Assembly: GCF_000422905.1 (NCBI RefSeq)
Contig: NZ_KE383948.1
Span: forward strand, 107,832 to 171,831
Origin: Paenibacillus alginolyticus DSM 5050 = NBRC 15375
GTDB lineage: Bacteria; Bacillota; Bacilli; Paenibacillales; NBRC-103111
DNA: 64,000 nucleotides
Direction of reading: 5' to 3'
Shown: one piece after another, positions 7,092 to 14,592 of the stretch
Layout of the letters: each line of letters begins with the position of its first letter
Position numbering within the stretch: the stretch's first letter is position 1
Position numbers and translations under genes: made by a program
The notes under the pieces: model-generated
Databases searched by the model: none
What the model saw: the letters and a program-made list of their open reading frames with translations, nothing else
What the model was told of the DNA's origin: nothing

Positions 7092-8123
7092 ATGGATATT
7101 CAGCTTTCCGTTCAACAACTGACGAAGCGCTATAAAACAGGAGAAGGTGTAACAGGAATCTCCCTCGATGTTCGCAAAGGCGAGTTAATCACACTGCTGG
7201 GCCCTTCAGGCTGCGGTAAAACTACGGTGCTTCGCAGCATTGGCGGATTTCTCGACGCAGATTCAGGCGATATTCTCATTGAGGGTAAAAGTGTTCTCAA
7301 ATTACCACCGGAAAAACGTCCGACTTCCATGGTGTTTCAAGGTTACAATCTATGGCCGCATATGACGGTGTTTGACAACCTGGCATTCGGTCTCAAAATA
7401 CGCAAGATGAAAAAGGCTGACATCGATAAGGCTGTGAACGAAGTGCTTCAGCTTGTTCGTTTACCTGGTGCAGAGCTCAAATATCCGGGTGAACTTTCCG
7501 GTGGTCAGCAGCAGCGGATAGCGGTTGCCAGATCACTGCTCCTTAACCCTGCTGTTCTTTTGCTGGATGAACCTTTCTCCGCACTTGATGCGAAGCTTCG
7601 TCACGAGATGAGAGAAGAGCTGCGAGAAATTCAATCCAAGACAGGTCTTACGATGGTATTCGTCACTCATGATCAAGAAGAAGCGCTGTCGATTTCTGAT
7701 CGCATTGTCGTTATGAACCAAGGCAATATTGAGCAAATTGCTACTCCGCAAGAAATTTACGATGAACCGAGTACGTTGTTTGTTTCCCAATTTATAGGCA
7801 AAATGAACTTTTTGAAAGGGGTGATTACAGCCGGCGGGTTGACCGTAGGACATCTAAGTTTTCCAAATACAAAAAATCTGTCCGGGCAAGTAAATCTGGC
7901 AGTTCGACCTGAAGATGTGATTATACAAGGCGAAGAAGGACAAGGCCTTTCCGGAGTAATCAAACAGGTTATGGTACTCGGACATTATGCCGAAGTGTCC
8001 ATTGATTTGCCAGAGTACGGCACAATTCGGGCGTTTCAACCACGGGATTTCGTTAAGGATCTTCATACAGGGCAACAAGTCAAAGCAAACTTTGCGAAAG
8101 TTTTAGCCTATCCAGAAAATTAG
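7092..8123 (+). CDS. ABC transporter ATP-binding protein (PotA/MalK type)
   Basis: This 343-residue ATPase has Walker A GPSGCGKTT near residue 37, Q-loop VFQGYNLWPH, signature LSGGQQQR near 136, Walker B LLLDEP and the H-loop VTHDQEEA. A C-terminal TOBE-type domain (VNLAVRPEDVIIQGEEG) is present, as in MalK/PotA/FbpC ATPases. AGGGGG lies before the ATG. The 96-bp gap after the permease holds only imperfect inverted repeats. It energizes the importer encoded around it. Confidence 0.93.
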   Translation: MDIQLSVQQLTKRYKTGEGVTGISLDVRKGELITLLGPSGCGKTTVLRSIGGFLDADSGDILIEGKSVLKLPPEKRPTSMVFQGYNLWPHMTVFDNLAFGLKIRKMKKADIDKAVNEVLQLVRLPGAELKYPGELSGGQQQRIAVARSLLLNPAVLLLDEPFSALDAKLRHEMREELREIQSKTGLTMVFVTHDQEEALSISDRIVVMNQGNIEQIATPQEIYDEPSTLFVSQFIGKMNFLKGVITAGGLTVGHLSFPNTKNLSGQVNLAVRPEDVIIQGEEGQGLSGVIKQVMVLGHYAEVSIDLPEYGTIRAFQPRDFVKDLHTGQQVKANFAKVLAYPEN

Positions 8124-8149
8124 ACCCAAATCCCAAGGAGGAATTATCT

Positions 8150-9328
8150 ATGTTTCGCAAGAAATCCGCTGTTATGTTAGTGACATTAATGACTGCTACC
8201 GCTGCTTTTGTATCCGGGTGCGGCAGTTCTTCAACGAATGCAGGTTCCGCAGCTCAAAGCACTAGTCCGGCCAAAGAAACGGCTGGCGCTAAACAGCCTG
8301 TCGAGTTTAACTTCTATTTTACCGGCTCACAAAATGTAAAAGATCTATGGGATACGCTGATTCCTATGTTCGAGAAACAAAATGCGGATGTTAAAGTGAA
8401 ACCCGTTTACATTCCTTCAGGAACAGGCGCACAACCGACTTATGATCGCATTACGGCTGCAAAGCAAGCTAACAAAGGCTCAGGCGATATCGATTTATAT
8501 GAAGATGGCTTGTCTTATGTAACTCGTGGGCAGAAAGATGGCCTGTGGGACACTTTACCAAATGACAAAATTAAAAACTTGGCAAATGTCGATGAGAAAA
8601 CGTTAAAAGATATTTCTAATCTTGCTATTCCTTATCGTTCCTCTGCTGTCGTATTGGCTTATAATAGTGATAAAGTTAAAACACCTCCAACGAATTTAGA
8701 CGAGCTGTATGATTGGATCAAGAAAAATCCAGCCAAATTCGCTTACAATGATCCATCCACAGGGGGTTCTGGTAATTCTTTTGTAGCGACAACGCTATAT
8801 AAATTCTTGCCAGAAGAAGCTATCCATAATTCCGATCCAAGTGTTGAAAAAGGGTGGGATCCAGGCTTTGCGCTGCTCAAGGAACTTGGCAAATCCGTAT
8901 ATGGCAAAGGTATTTATCCAAAGAAAAACCAAGGTACTTTAGATTTATTGACAAGCGGCGAAGTAGATATGATTCCGGCATGGTCGGATATGGTTCTTGA
9001 GCAATTGGCGAAAGGTCAGCTTCCAAAAACAACAAAAATGGCGCAAATCAAGCCAGGATTTAACGGCGGACCAACCTACTTAATGGTACCTAAGCTGTCG
9101 GAAAAGAAAGATGCAGTCTACAAATTCCTGAACTTCGTTCTTTCATCTGAGGCTCAAGCCGTGGTTGTTGACAAAATGCATGGTTTCCCAGGGATCAAGC
9201 TTACAAATATGTCTAAAGAAATTCAAGATTCATTCAAAGGTGCATCCGAAGGATTCCGCTCCTTCAATATCGGCGAACTGGACAAAGATATGACCAAACG
9301 CTGGCAAAGTGATGTTGCTGCACAATGA
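8150..9328 (+). CDS. ABC transporter substrate-binding lipoprotein
   Basis: This 392-residue extracellular solute-binding protein (family 1/PotD-like) has a lipoprotein signal: a charged MFRKKS start, a hydrophobic stretch and the lipobox VSGC, followed by a Ser/Thr/Ala-rich linker. The mature part begins VEFNFYFTGSQNVKDLWDTL, then PVYIPSGTGAQPTYDRI. AGGAGG precedes the ATG. The TGA stop overlaps the next ATG (ATGA), so translation with the second permease is coupled. The ligand is not evident; neighbours suggest a phosphodiester or phospho-compound. Confidence 0.92.
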   Translation: MFRKKSAVMLVTLMTATAAFVSGCGSSSTNAGSAAQSTSPAKETAGAKQPVEFNFYFTGSQNVKDLWDTLIPMFEKQNADVKVKPVYIPSGTGAQPTYDRITAAKQANKGSGDIDLYEDGLSYVTRGQKDGLWDTLPNDKIKNLANVDEKTLKDISNLAIPYRSSAVVLAYNSDKVKTPPTNLDELYDWIKKNPAKFAYNDPSTGGSGNSFVATTLYKFLPEEAIHNSDPSVEKGWDPGFALLKELGKSVYGKGIYPKKNQGTLDLLTSGEVDMIPAWSDMVLEQLAKGQLPKTTKMAQIKPGFNGGPTYLMVPKLSEKKDAVYKFLNFVLSSEAQAVVVDKMHGFPGIKLTNMSKEIQDSFKGASEGFRSFNIGELDKDMTKRWQSDVAAQ

Positions 9329-10170
9329 GTAAACAAATGAAAATGGGGATACTGGGATTGATTCTGGTCATCCCCTCTTTTTTATTGCTCTTTGTCACTG
9401 TCGTCATTCCGATCATCATTTCTTTTAAAGAAAGCTTTACCAATAAGTCTGGCGGGTACGATTTGTCCAACTATACGTATTTATTTACGGATAAGCTGAT
9501 GCGTTCCAATATCATTTTCACGCTGGAAGTGACGATTATCTCGGTCATTCTCGTGCTAATTATTAGCTACGCGCTGGCCGCGTATATGAGATTTAATAAC
9601 GGTACGATGGTGAAATGGATTCGCAACATGTACATGATTCCAATCTTCATCCCATCCGTAATCGCTACGTATGGATTAATTCAATTGCTTGGCAACCATG
9701 GTTGGGTATCCCGCATGCTGCTTCTGGTCAACGGAGGGGAAATGCCGCGTATTATTTTCGACATGAAGGGGATTATTATCGCTAATTTGTGGTTTAACAT
9801 TCCGTTTACGACGATGCTGCTTGGATCAGCCTTATCCGCCGTCCCCAATTCTGTCATTGAAAGCGCGAAGGATGTTGGAGCACGTAAATTGCAAATCTTC
9901 GTCCGTTTCATTTTGCCGCTCACGTATAAAACTTTACTCGTAGCCGTTACATTTGTATTCATGGGTGTGATCGGTTCATTTACGGCACCATTTCTGATTG
10001 GACCCAATGCGCCACAAATGCTAGGGGTATCCATGGAACAAGTATTTGGGGTTTTCCAAGAAAAACAGCTTGCAGCGGCGATCGCATTCTTTACGTTCCT
10101 GCTATGTTCAGTAATGGGATACTTTTATATCCGCAGTATGATCACGGAAGAGAGCGCGAGGTCACGATGA
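9325..10170 (+). CDS. ABC transporter permease (PotB-type), second subunit
   Basis: This 281-residue permease has six helices. The EAA loop is intact (IESAKDVGARKLQIFVRFILPL). It starts at the ATGA overlap with the binding-protein gene and itself ends in an ATGA overlap with the following small gene, so a single translationally coupled run is likely. It forms the membrane channel with the permease at 6171. Confidence 0.92.
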   Translation: MSKQMKMGILGLILVIPSFLLLFVTVVIPIIISFKESFTNKSGGYDLSNYTYLFTDKLMRSNIIFTLEVTIISVILVLIISYALAAYMRFNNGTMVKWIRNMYMIPIFIPSVIATYGLIQLLGNHGWVSRMLLLVNGGEMPRIIFDMKGIIIANLWFNIPFTTMLLGSALSAVPNSVIESAKDVGARKLQIFVRFILPLTYKTLLVAVTFVFMGVIGSFTAPFLIGPNAPQMLGVSMEQVFGVFQEKQLAAAIAFFTFLLCSVMGYFYIRSMITEESARSR

Positions 10171-10631
10171 ATCAACTTATTATGGATGTACAAGGAATTG
10201 TACATCCCAATTCTTCCAAAACGCATATTACGTACAAGTTTCACATAGGAACGCAGGGTGGTAAGCTAAGGATCCATTTTGCTTATGAACCCAAAAGTCT
10301 AGAAGATCAGGAACAATCGAAAACGATGATTTTCGAGAGCATAAACAAATACACGGAACCCAATCAGCGTGAGCGGGTTCAAATAAAATGGGAATCCTTC
10401 CTGCCGCTGAAAAACTTAATAACCGTATCCGTCGACGACCCTGAAAGACACCGCGGTGCGGGACATCGGCATGATCCTGAGCAGCTGTTGGTTATTGGTG
10501 AGCGCGAAGCTTCCCCAGGCTTTGTGAGTGGTAAAATGCTAGCAGGCATGTGGCACGTTACGTTAAGTTTGCATGCGATTGTTACCGAAAGCTGCCGTTA
10601 CACTTTGCAAATTCATCAAGAGGAGGAATAG
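10167..10631 (+). CDS. Unknown beta-rich protein, 154 aa, in the transporter/phosphoesterase operon
   Basis: The start is ATG 10167, overlapping the permease stop. The protein has no signal peptide or membrane segment. The C-terminal part (GKMLAGMWHVTLSLHAIVTESCRYTLQIH) resembles the end of a pre-peptidase-C-like beta-sandwich (G-x-W-x-V...Y-x-L-x-V). A charged, His-rich loop (DPERHRGAGHRHDPEQ) lies in the middle. It directly precedes the PHP metallohydrolase, with only 4 bp between, so it may be a separate accessory domain of that enzyme. The function is not established. Confidence 0.7.
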   Translation: MNQLIMDVQGIVHPNSSKTHITYKFHIGTQGGKLRIHFAYEPKSLEDQEQSKTMIFESINKYTEPNQRERVQIKWESFLPLKNLITVSVDDPERHRGAGHRHDPEQLLVIGEREASPGFVSGKMLAGMWHVTLSLHAIVTESCRYTLQIHQEEE

Positions 10632-10635
10632 CGGC

Positions 10636-11628
10636 ATGCCCTGGATTGCTTGCGAATTACACAGCCATACTTTCCACAGCGATGGAAGACAAACACTCAT
10701 GGAATTGGCGAGTGGCGCCAAGGCGCTTGGATTCGAGTGCATTGCGTTGACCGACCATAATACCATGACGGGTTTACATGATAAAGATGCCGTGGAGCTA
10801 GAAACCGGAATTTCGATCATTTCCGGGATGGAATGGACGACCTTTTATGGTCATATGGTGACGATAGGACTGACCAATTTTGTTGACTGGCGTCCGGCAG
10901 GCCCAGACGATATCCACAAAGGAATTGCCGATGTTCATAGGAGCGGGGGGATTGTCGGAATGGCACATCCTTATCGCATAGGAAGTCCAATTTGTACGGG
11001 CTGCTTCTGGGAATTCAACATCGAGGATTGGCATGATATTGACTATATCGAGGTATGGTCAGGTACGTTTCCTTCGATTAAAACGGACAATGACCGCGCC
11101 TACCGATTATGGACCGATAAGCTGAATGAAGGCTATCGGATTGCGGCCACGTCAGGGAGAGATTGGCATGCACAAGAACAAACGGATGAGCCTGTATCGG
11201 TTACGTATCTCGACATCGATGACGGGGAAGGAACAGTGACAAACCGAGCAGTGCGTGCACTCGCGGATGGCAAAGCTTCGATAACCATGGGACCGTTAGT
11301 AACGCTAGAAATTCGAACAAATACTGCGGCCTACGGCATTGGCGCCGTCATCCCTAAGCAGGATCACAGCCACCGTTATAAGGTCCATGTAAACGTAGAT
11401 TTTCATGTGCGGAAAGAGATTTGGGATTTTCAGGAACCTCATTATACGCTAAACTTGATAGGGAATACAGGTGTTCTAAGTGAGCAATTCGTTGCTATGG
11501 ATCAGCCGAATTACGAGATCGAAATTCCTGGCGATGAACTTCTATGGATACGGGCTGAGCTAAAAGGTATCGTTCGTGGAGTTCGCACTTTGATCGCCTT
11601 TACGAATGCTATATATGTGGATCGATGA
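10636..11628 (+). CDS. PHP-domain metallohydrolase (CehA/McbA-like phosphoesterase)
   Basis: This ~330-residue PHP-fold enzyme carries metal-binding motifs in order: HSHTFHSDG (N-terminal HxH and D), LTDHN, GMEWT (E), GMAHPYR (H) and SGRDWH (D-x-H). PHP proteins coordinate two or three metal ions and cleave phosphoesters. GAGGAGG at a 9-nt spacing fixes the ATG at 10636, although the frame is open from 10573. The C-terminal ~110 residues are a separate beta-rich region. It stands between an importer and a GDPD-like gene, which suggests hydrolysis of an imported phosphodiester or phosphomonoester. Confidence 0.9.
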   Translation: MPWIACELHSHTFHSDGRQTLMELASGAKALGFECIALTDHNTMTGLHDKDAVELETGISIISGMEWTTFYGHMVTIGLTNFVDWRPAGPDDIHKGIADVHRSGGIVGMAHPYRIGSPICTGCFWEFNIEDWHDIDYIEVWSGTFPSIKTDNDRAYRLWTDKLNEGYRIAATSGRDWHAQEQTDEPVSVTYLDIDDGEGTVTNRAVRALADGKASITMGPLVTLEIRTNTAAYGIGAVIPKQDHSHRYKVHVNVDFHVRKEIWDFQEPHYTLNLIGNTGVLSEQFVAMDQPNYEIEIPGDELLWIRAELKGIVRGVRTLIAFTNAIYVDR

Positions 11629-11645
11629 AAGGGAGTGTTGGTAGC

Positions 11646-12407
11646 ATGGGTTATCGATTTCCGCTCATAACTGCTCACTGCGGCAGCATGGACACGATTG
11701 ATCATACGCTCGATTCCGTGCAAACGGGAATTAGTCTCGGTGCAGACGTGATCGAGGAAGACATTAGAGTGACGAAGGATGGCATCGCGGTTTTGGCTCA
11801 TGATGATGAATGGGTCACCGTGGATGGCTTGAAATTGTCCATTTCACAAATGACCTTTGAAGAGTTAAAAGAACTTCAGTTCGAGGTCACTCGTGGGGAA
11901 CAACGTGAAACGATTCGAATCTGCCGATTGGAAGACATACTGCCGCTTATCCAAGCTTCGGGCAAAGTCGTGAATTTGGATCTGAAAGTGGACGAGAGTA
12001 TCGAACCTGTTGCTGTTTTGGTGAAGCAATATGGGATGTTGGAGCAAGCTTTTCTATCCGGCTGTGGAATGGATCGTGCAATGTTAGCAGAGCGATTATA
12101 CCCAGAAATGCGCAAACTACTGAATACCGACCACAACCTTTTTAAAACACTTCCATATCGAGATGCTATGGTAAAAACCTGCGAGGATGCACTTGCAGCC
12201 TCCTGTTTTGGCGTCAATATCCATTACAGTGTCGTGAGCCAAGAGTTAATGGATTATGCAACATCCTTAGGTCTGCCGGTTTATGTATGGACTGTAAATG
12301 AAGAAGACTTAATGATGCAGATTGCCGATTTGGGCGTTGCATCCATAACCACGAGAAATGTAACTGCCTTGGTGCATTTGAAGCAAAAGATGCGGGGTGA
12401 GCGTTAG
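11646..12407 (+). CDS. Glycerophosphodiester phosphodiesterase-like TIM-barrel protein
   Basis: This ~253-residue GDPD-family protein has an N-terminal LITAHCGSMDTIDHTLDSV, then GADVIEEDIRVTKDGIAVLAHDDEW, VNLDLKVDE and the C-terminal VYVWTVNEEDLM...GVASITTRN. The metal-site E-x-D (EED) and the second His (LAHDDEW) are present, but the usual catalytic HR pair is HC here, and the PENT box is replaced. AAGGGAGTG lies before ATG 11646; an upstream ATG at 11625 overlaps the previous stop. The family hydrolyses glycerophosphodiesters to glycerol-3-phosphate and an alcohol. The Arg loss makes activity uncertain. Confidence 0.85.
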   Translation: MGYRFPLITAHCGSMDTIDHTLDSVQTGISLGADVIEEDIRVTKDGIAVLAHDDEWVTVDGLKLSISQMTFEELKELQFEVTRGEQRETIRICRLEDILPLIQASGKVVNLDLKVDESIEPVAVLVKQYGMLEQAFLSGCGMDRAMLAERLYPEMRKLLNTDHNLFKTLPYRDAMVKTCEDALAASCFGVNIHYSVVSQELMDYATSLGLPVYVWTVNEEDLMMQIADLGVASITTRNVTALVHLKQKMRGER

Positions 12408-13318
12408 TGATTGAAATTTACGCCCATGAATTCAAGCTTGCTAGTGAGACACTTGCGGCCAAAATGCTGAGTGGCGATGTAAAAGCGGGAAGCGCCTATT
12501 TCCAGACGGTCCTTCCTATACTAGACCTGCTTCAGGAGGTTTGCCCTGAGCAATCGGAATTCTCCGCCTGGCGGGCGGAATATTTCCATCTCGATGGAAA
12601 TTTACGGCGCGCGGGCGAGCAGTACAAGCGAACTCTGGAGCTGGCTCCGCCGCAGCCGCTGGAAGAACGCGAAATTCGCTTTATTCGCAAATTTTGCCCG
12701 ATGCTGCTTACAACGCCGCTAGAGTTTTTCCCTCTAAAGGATGTAGTGGCAGTTCATCATCCGACACTTCCGCTGATTGGCTACCATTTGTTTTGGGAAG
12801 ACGATTACGATTTCCCGGATGATTATGAGCCATGCGATCATGAAGAGATTTGGGTGGAGTACGATCCTCATACGGAAGTCGTGACGAATGTACTGACCTT
12901 TTTTCACAGTAGTGTTATCGAATCACAGGCAGCTGTTCAGGAGGCGCATGAAAATGACGGGCGTCCTATTATTCGGATCGAGTGGGGGAAACATGGTTCT
13001 CTTCTCAAGGGATGGGAAGATTTAGTGGTCCCGATGAAGGAAGTCACGGCCATGGAGTGGCTGCAGGAGACTTTTGAGCAGCTGAAAGTTGGCGGGCGTG
13101 TCCCGGATCATCCTTTGAAACGACATTGGCCGAAAGGATTCGAAGGTGACTTTGAAGACTTTACGAACTTCTCGGTTCCGGTCGATCCGCTGCAATTCCT
13201 CGATCAAAAGCCTCTGATTTTCAAATCTCTATGGGTAAATGCTATTATATATACAGAGGGGCTGCTGTACAATTTCCATCCGAAAATGGAATGGCCGCAA
13301 CGCTTTCAACGCATTTAA
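12407..13318 (+). CDS. Conserved hypothetical protein with N-terminal TPR-like helices
   Basis: This 303-residue cytoplasmic-looking protein starts at GTG 12407, which overlaps the previous TAG by one base. The first ~90 residues look like TPR helices (FSAWRAEYFHLDGNLRRAGEQYKRTLEL). A distinctive acidic region follows (GYHLFWEDDYDFPDDYEPCDHEEIWVEYD), with aromatic and Asp/Glu clusters that could bind a metal. The C-terminus has no clear motif. I do not recognise the family. Tight coupling to the GDPD-like gene suggests a role in the same pathway. Confidence 0.75.
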   Translation: MIEIYAHEFKLASETLAAKMLSGDVKAGSAYFQTVLPILDLLQEVCPEQSEFSAWRAEYFHLDGNLRRAGEQYKRTLELAPPQPLEEREIRFIRKFCPMLLTTPLEFFPLKDVVAVHHPTLPLIGYHLFWEDDYDFPDDYEPCDHEEIWVEYDPHTEVVTNVLTFFHSSVIESQAAVQEAHENDGRPIIRIEWGKHGSLLKGWEDLVVPMKEVTAMEWLQETFEQLKVGGRVPDHPLKRHWPKGFEGDFEDFTNFSVPVDPLQFLDQKPLIFKSLWVNAIIYTEGLLYNFHPKMEWPQRFQRI

Positions 13319-13341
13319 ATCAGATCTCTATGGGGGATACG

Positions 13342-14442
13342 ATGAGAATTCAACTTGAAACAGACCTTTGTACAATGTTTAATATTCGTTATCCGATTTT
13401 CCTCGCTGGAATGGCGGGGGGCCCTGGAACCGTGGAATTGGTGGCAGCTGTCTCTAACGCAGGCGGACTTGGGACGCTGGGAGCTGCCTATATGACGCCT
13501 AGTGCCATCCGTAAGGCAATTCGTGAAATCCGTCAGCTAACGGATGCGCCATTCGGGGTGAATTTATTTTCAATTCAAATGACGGACAACAATGAAAGAA
13601 CGAAGGAAGTTCAGCGAGAGCTCAACCAGGTAAGAGACCAACTTCGAATAACGCATGCAGATGAGGAACCCGTTGTAACTCCGGACCATTTTGAAGAACA
13701 ATTTGCCGTCGTGTTGGAAGAGAAAGTCCCTGTCATTAGTACGGCATTTGGTGTCCTTCCCGAACCCTTAATGCGACAAGCTAAATCGGCCGGCATGCGA
13801 ATTGTCACCATGGTGACCACGGTTAATGAAGCGATCTTAGCTGAGCAGTCCGGTTGTGATGCCATAGTTGCACAAGGAAGCGAAGCGGGCGGGCATCGGG
13901 GAACATTCGACATTTCGAATCACCCTATGGGTGCTAATATTGGCACGTTTGCACTAGTTCCGCAAATTGTTGATTGTGTTCGGATTCCAGTAGTTGCCGC
14001 TGGAGGCATAATGGATGGTCGTGGGCTTGTTGCCGCCCTTGCTCTTGGAGCGCAGGGTGTACAGATGGGGACGCGTTTTTTGACTTCTATTGAATCTGGG
14101 GCACATGCCGCATATCAGAATGCGTTATTGAATAGCACCGAAGAGAGCACAGTTATTACCAAGGTGTTCTCAGGTCGACCAGCTAGAGGGGTACGCAACC
14201 ATTTTATTAAACAATGGGATGCGAGCGGCGTAGAGCCACTTCCATTTCCGACGCAAAATACCGCTACACGGGATATTAGGAATGCTGCTGCTAGTCAAAG
14301 CAATGCCGACTATTTGTCCTTATGGGCAGGACAAGGTACAAGAATGCTTACGTCCGGACAAAATGCGGGGCAGATTGTTGCGGAAACGATCCAGCAGGCC
14401 ATGTCCATATTGTCGATTGAAAGTTATGGCGATACGAAATAA
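13342..14442 (+). CDS. Nitronate monooxygenase / 2-nitropropane dioxygenase family flavoprotein
   Basis: This ~366-residue FMN-dependent TIM barrel begins MRIQLETDLCTMFNIRYPIF and has the family blocks AGMAGG, GGLGTLGAAYMTP, FGVNLF, GSEAGGHRG and VAAGGIMDGRGLVAALALGAQGVQMGTRF, which bind FMN phosphate. GGGGGA just before ATG 13342 decides the start; the frame is open further upstream. The family oxidises nitronates or nitro compounds such as propionate-3-nitronate. It is the last gene of the LacI-ABC operon, 23 bp after the preceding gene, and is followed by a terminator. Confidence 0.9.
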   Translation: MRIQLETDLCTMFNIRYPIFLAGMAGGPGTVELVAAVSNAGGLGTLGAAYMTPSAIRKAIREIRQLTDAPFGVNLFSIQMTDNNERTKEVQRELNQVRDQLRITHADEEPVVTPDHFEEQFAVVLEEKVPVISTAFGVLPEPLMRQAKSAGMRIVTMVTTVNEAILAEQSGCDAIVAQGSEAGGHRGTFDISNHPMGANIGTFALVPQIVDCVRIPVVAAGGIMDGRGLVAALALGAQGVQMGTRFLTSIESGAHAAYQNALLNSTEESTVITKVFSGRPARGVRNHFIKQWDASGVEPLPFPTQNTATRDIRNAAASQSNADYLSLWAGQGTRMLTSGQNAGQIVAETIQQAMSILSIESYGDTK

Positions 14443-14477
14443 TGCGGGCTCTCCCAAGAGGTAAAGGGGCATAAAGC

Positions 14478-14520
14478 AAAAAAATGAGGCGGCAAAGTTA
14501 TTGCCTTCTCATTTTTTTTG
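14478..14520 (+). terminator. Terminator of the LacI-ABC-PHP-GDPD-NMO operon
   Basis: AAAAATGAGGCGGCAA pairs with TTGCCTTCTCATTTTT around AGTTA, followed by a T run. It resembles the hairpin at 4099-4141 in sequence. Confidence 0.85.
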
Positions 14521-14566
14521 TTTTATGTCGATATTGCAAGGGGAAGCCACCCGATCACTATTTGGC

Positions 14567-14587
14567 GGAACGTCGATTCGTTATTTT
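14567..14587 (+). repeat. Fifth copy of the GGAACG...TATTT dispersed unit
   Basis: GGAACGTCGATTCGTTATTT matches the reverse complement of 4028-4047 at 19 of 20 positions. Both copies sit at a similar distance from a similar hairpin, in opposite orientation. Confidence 0.7.
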
Positions 14588-14592
14588 GGGAA

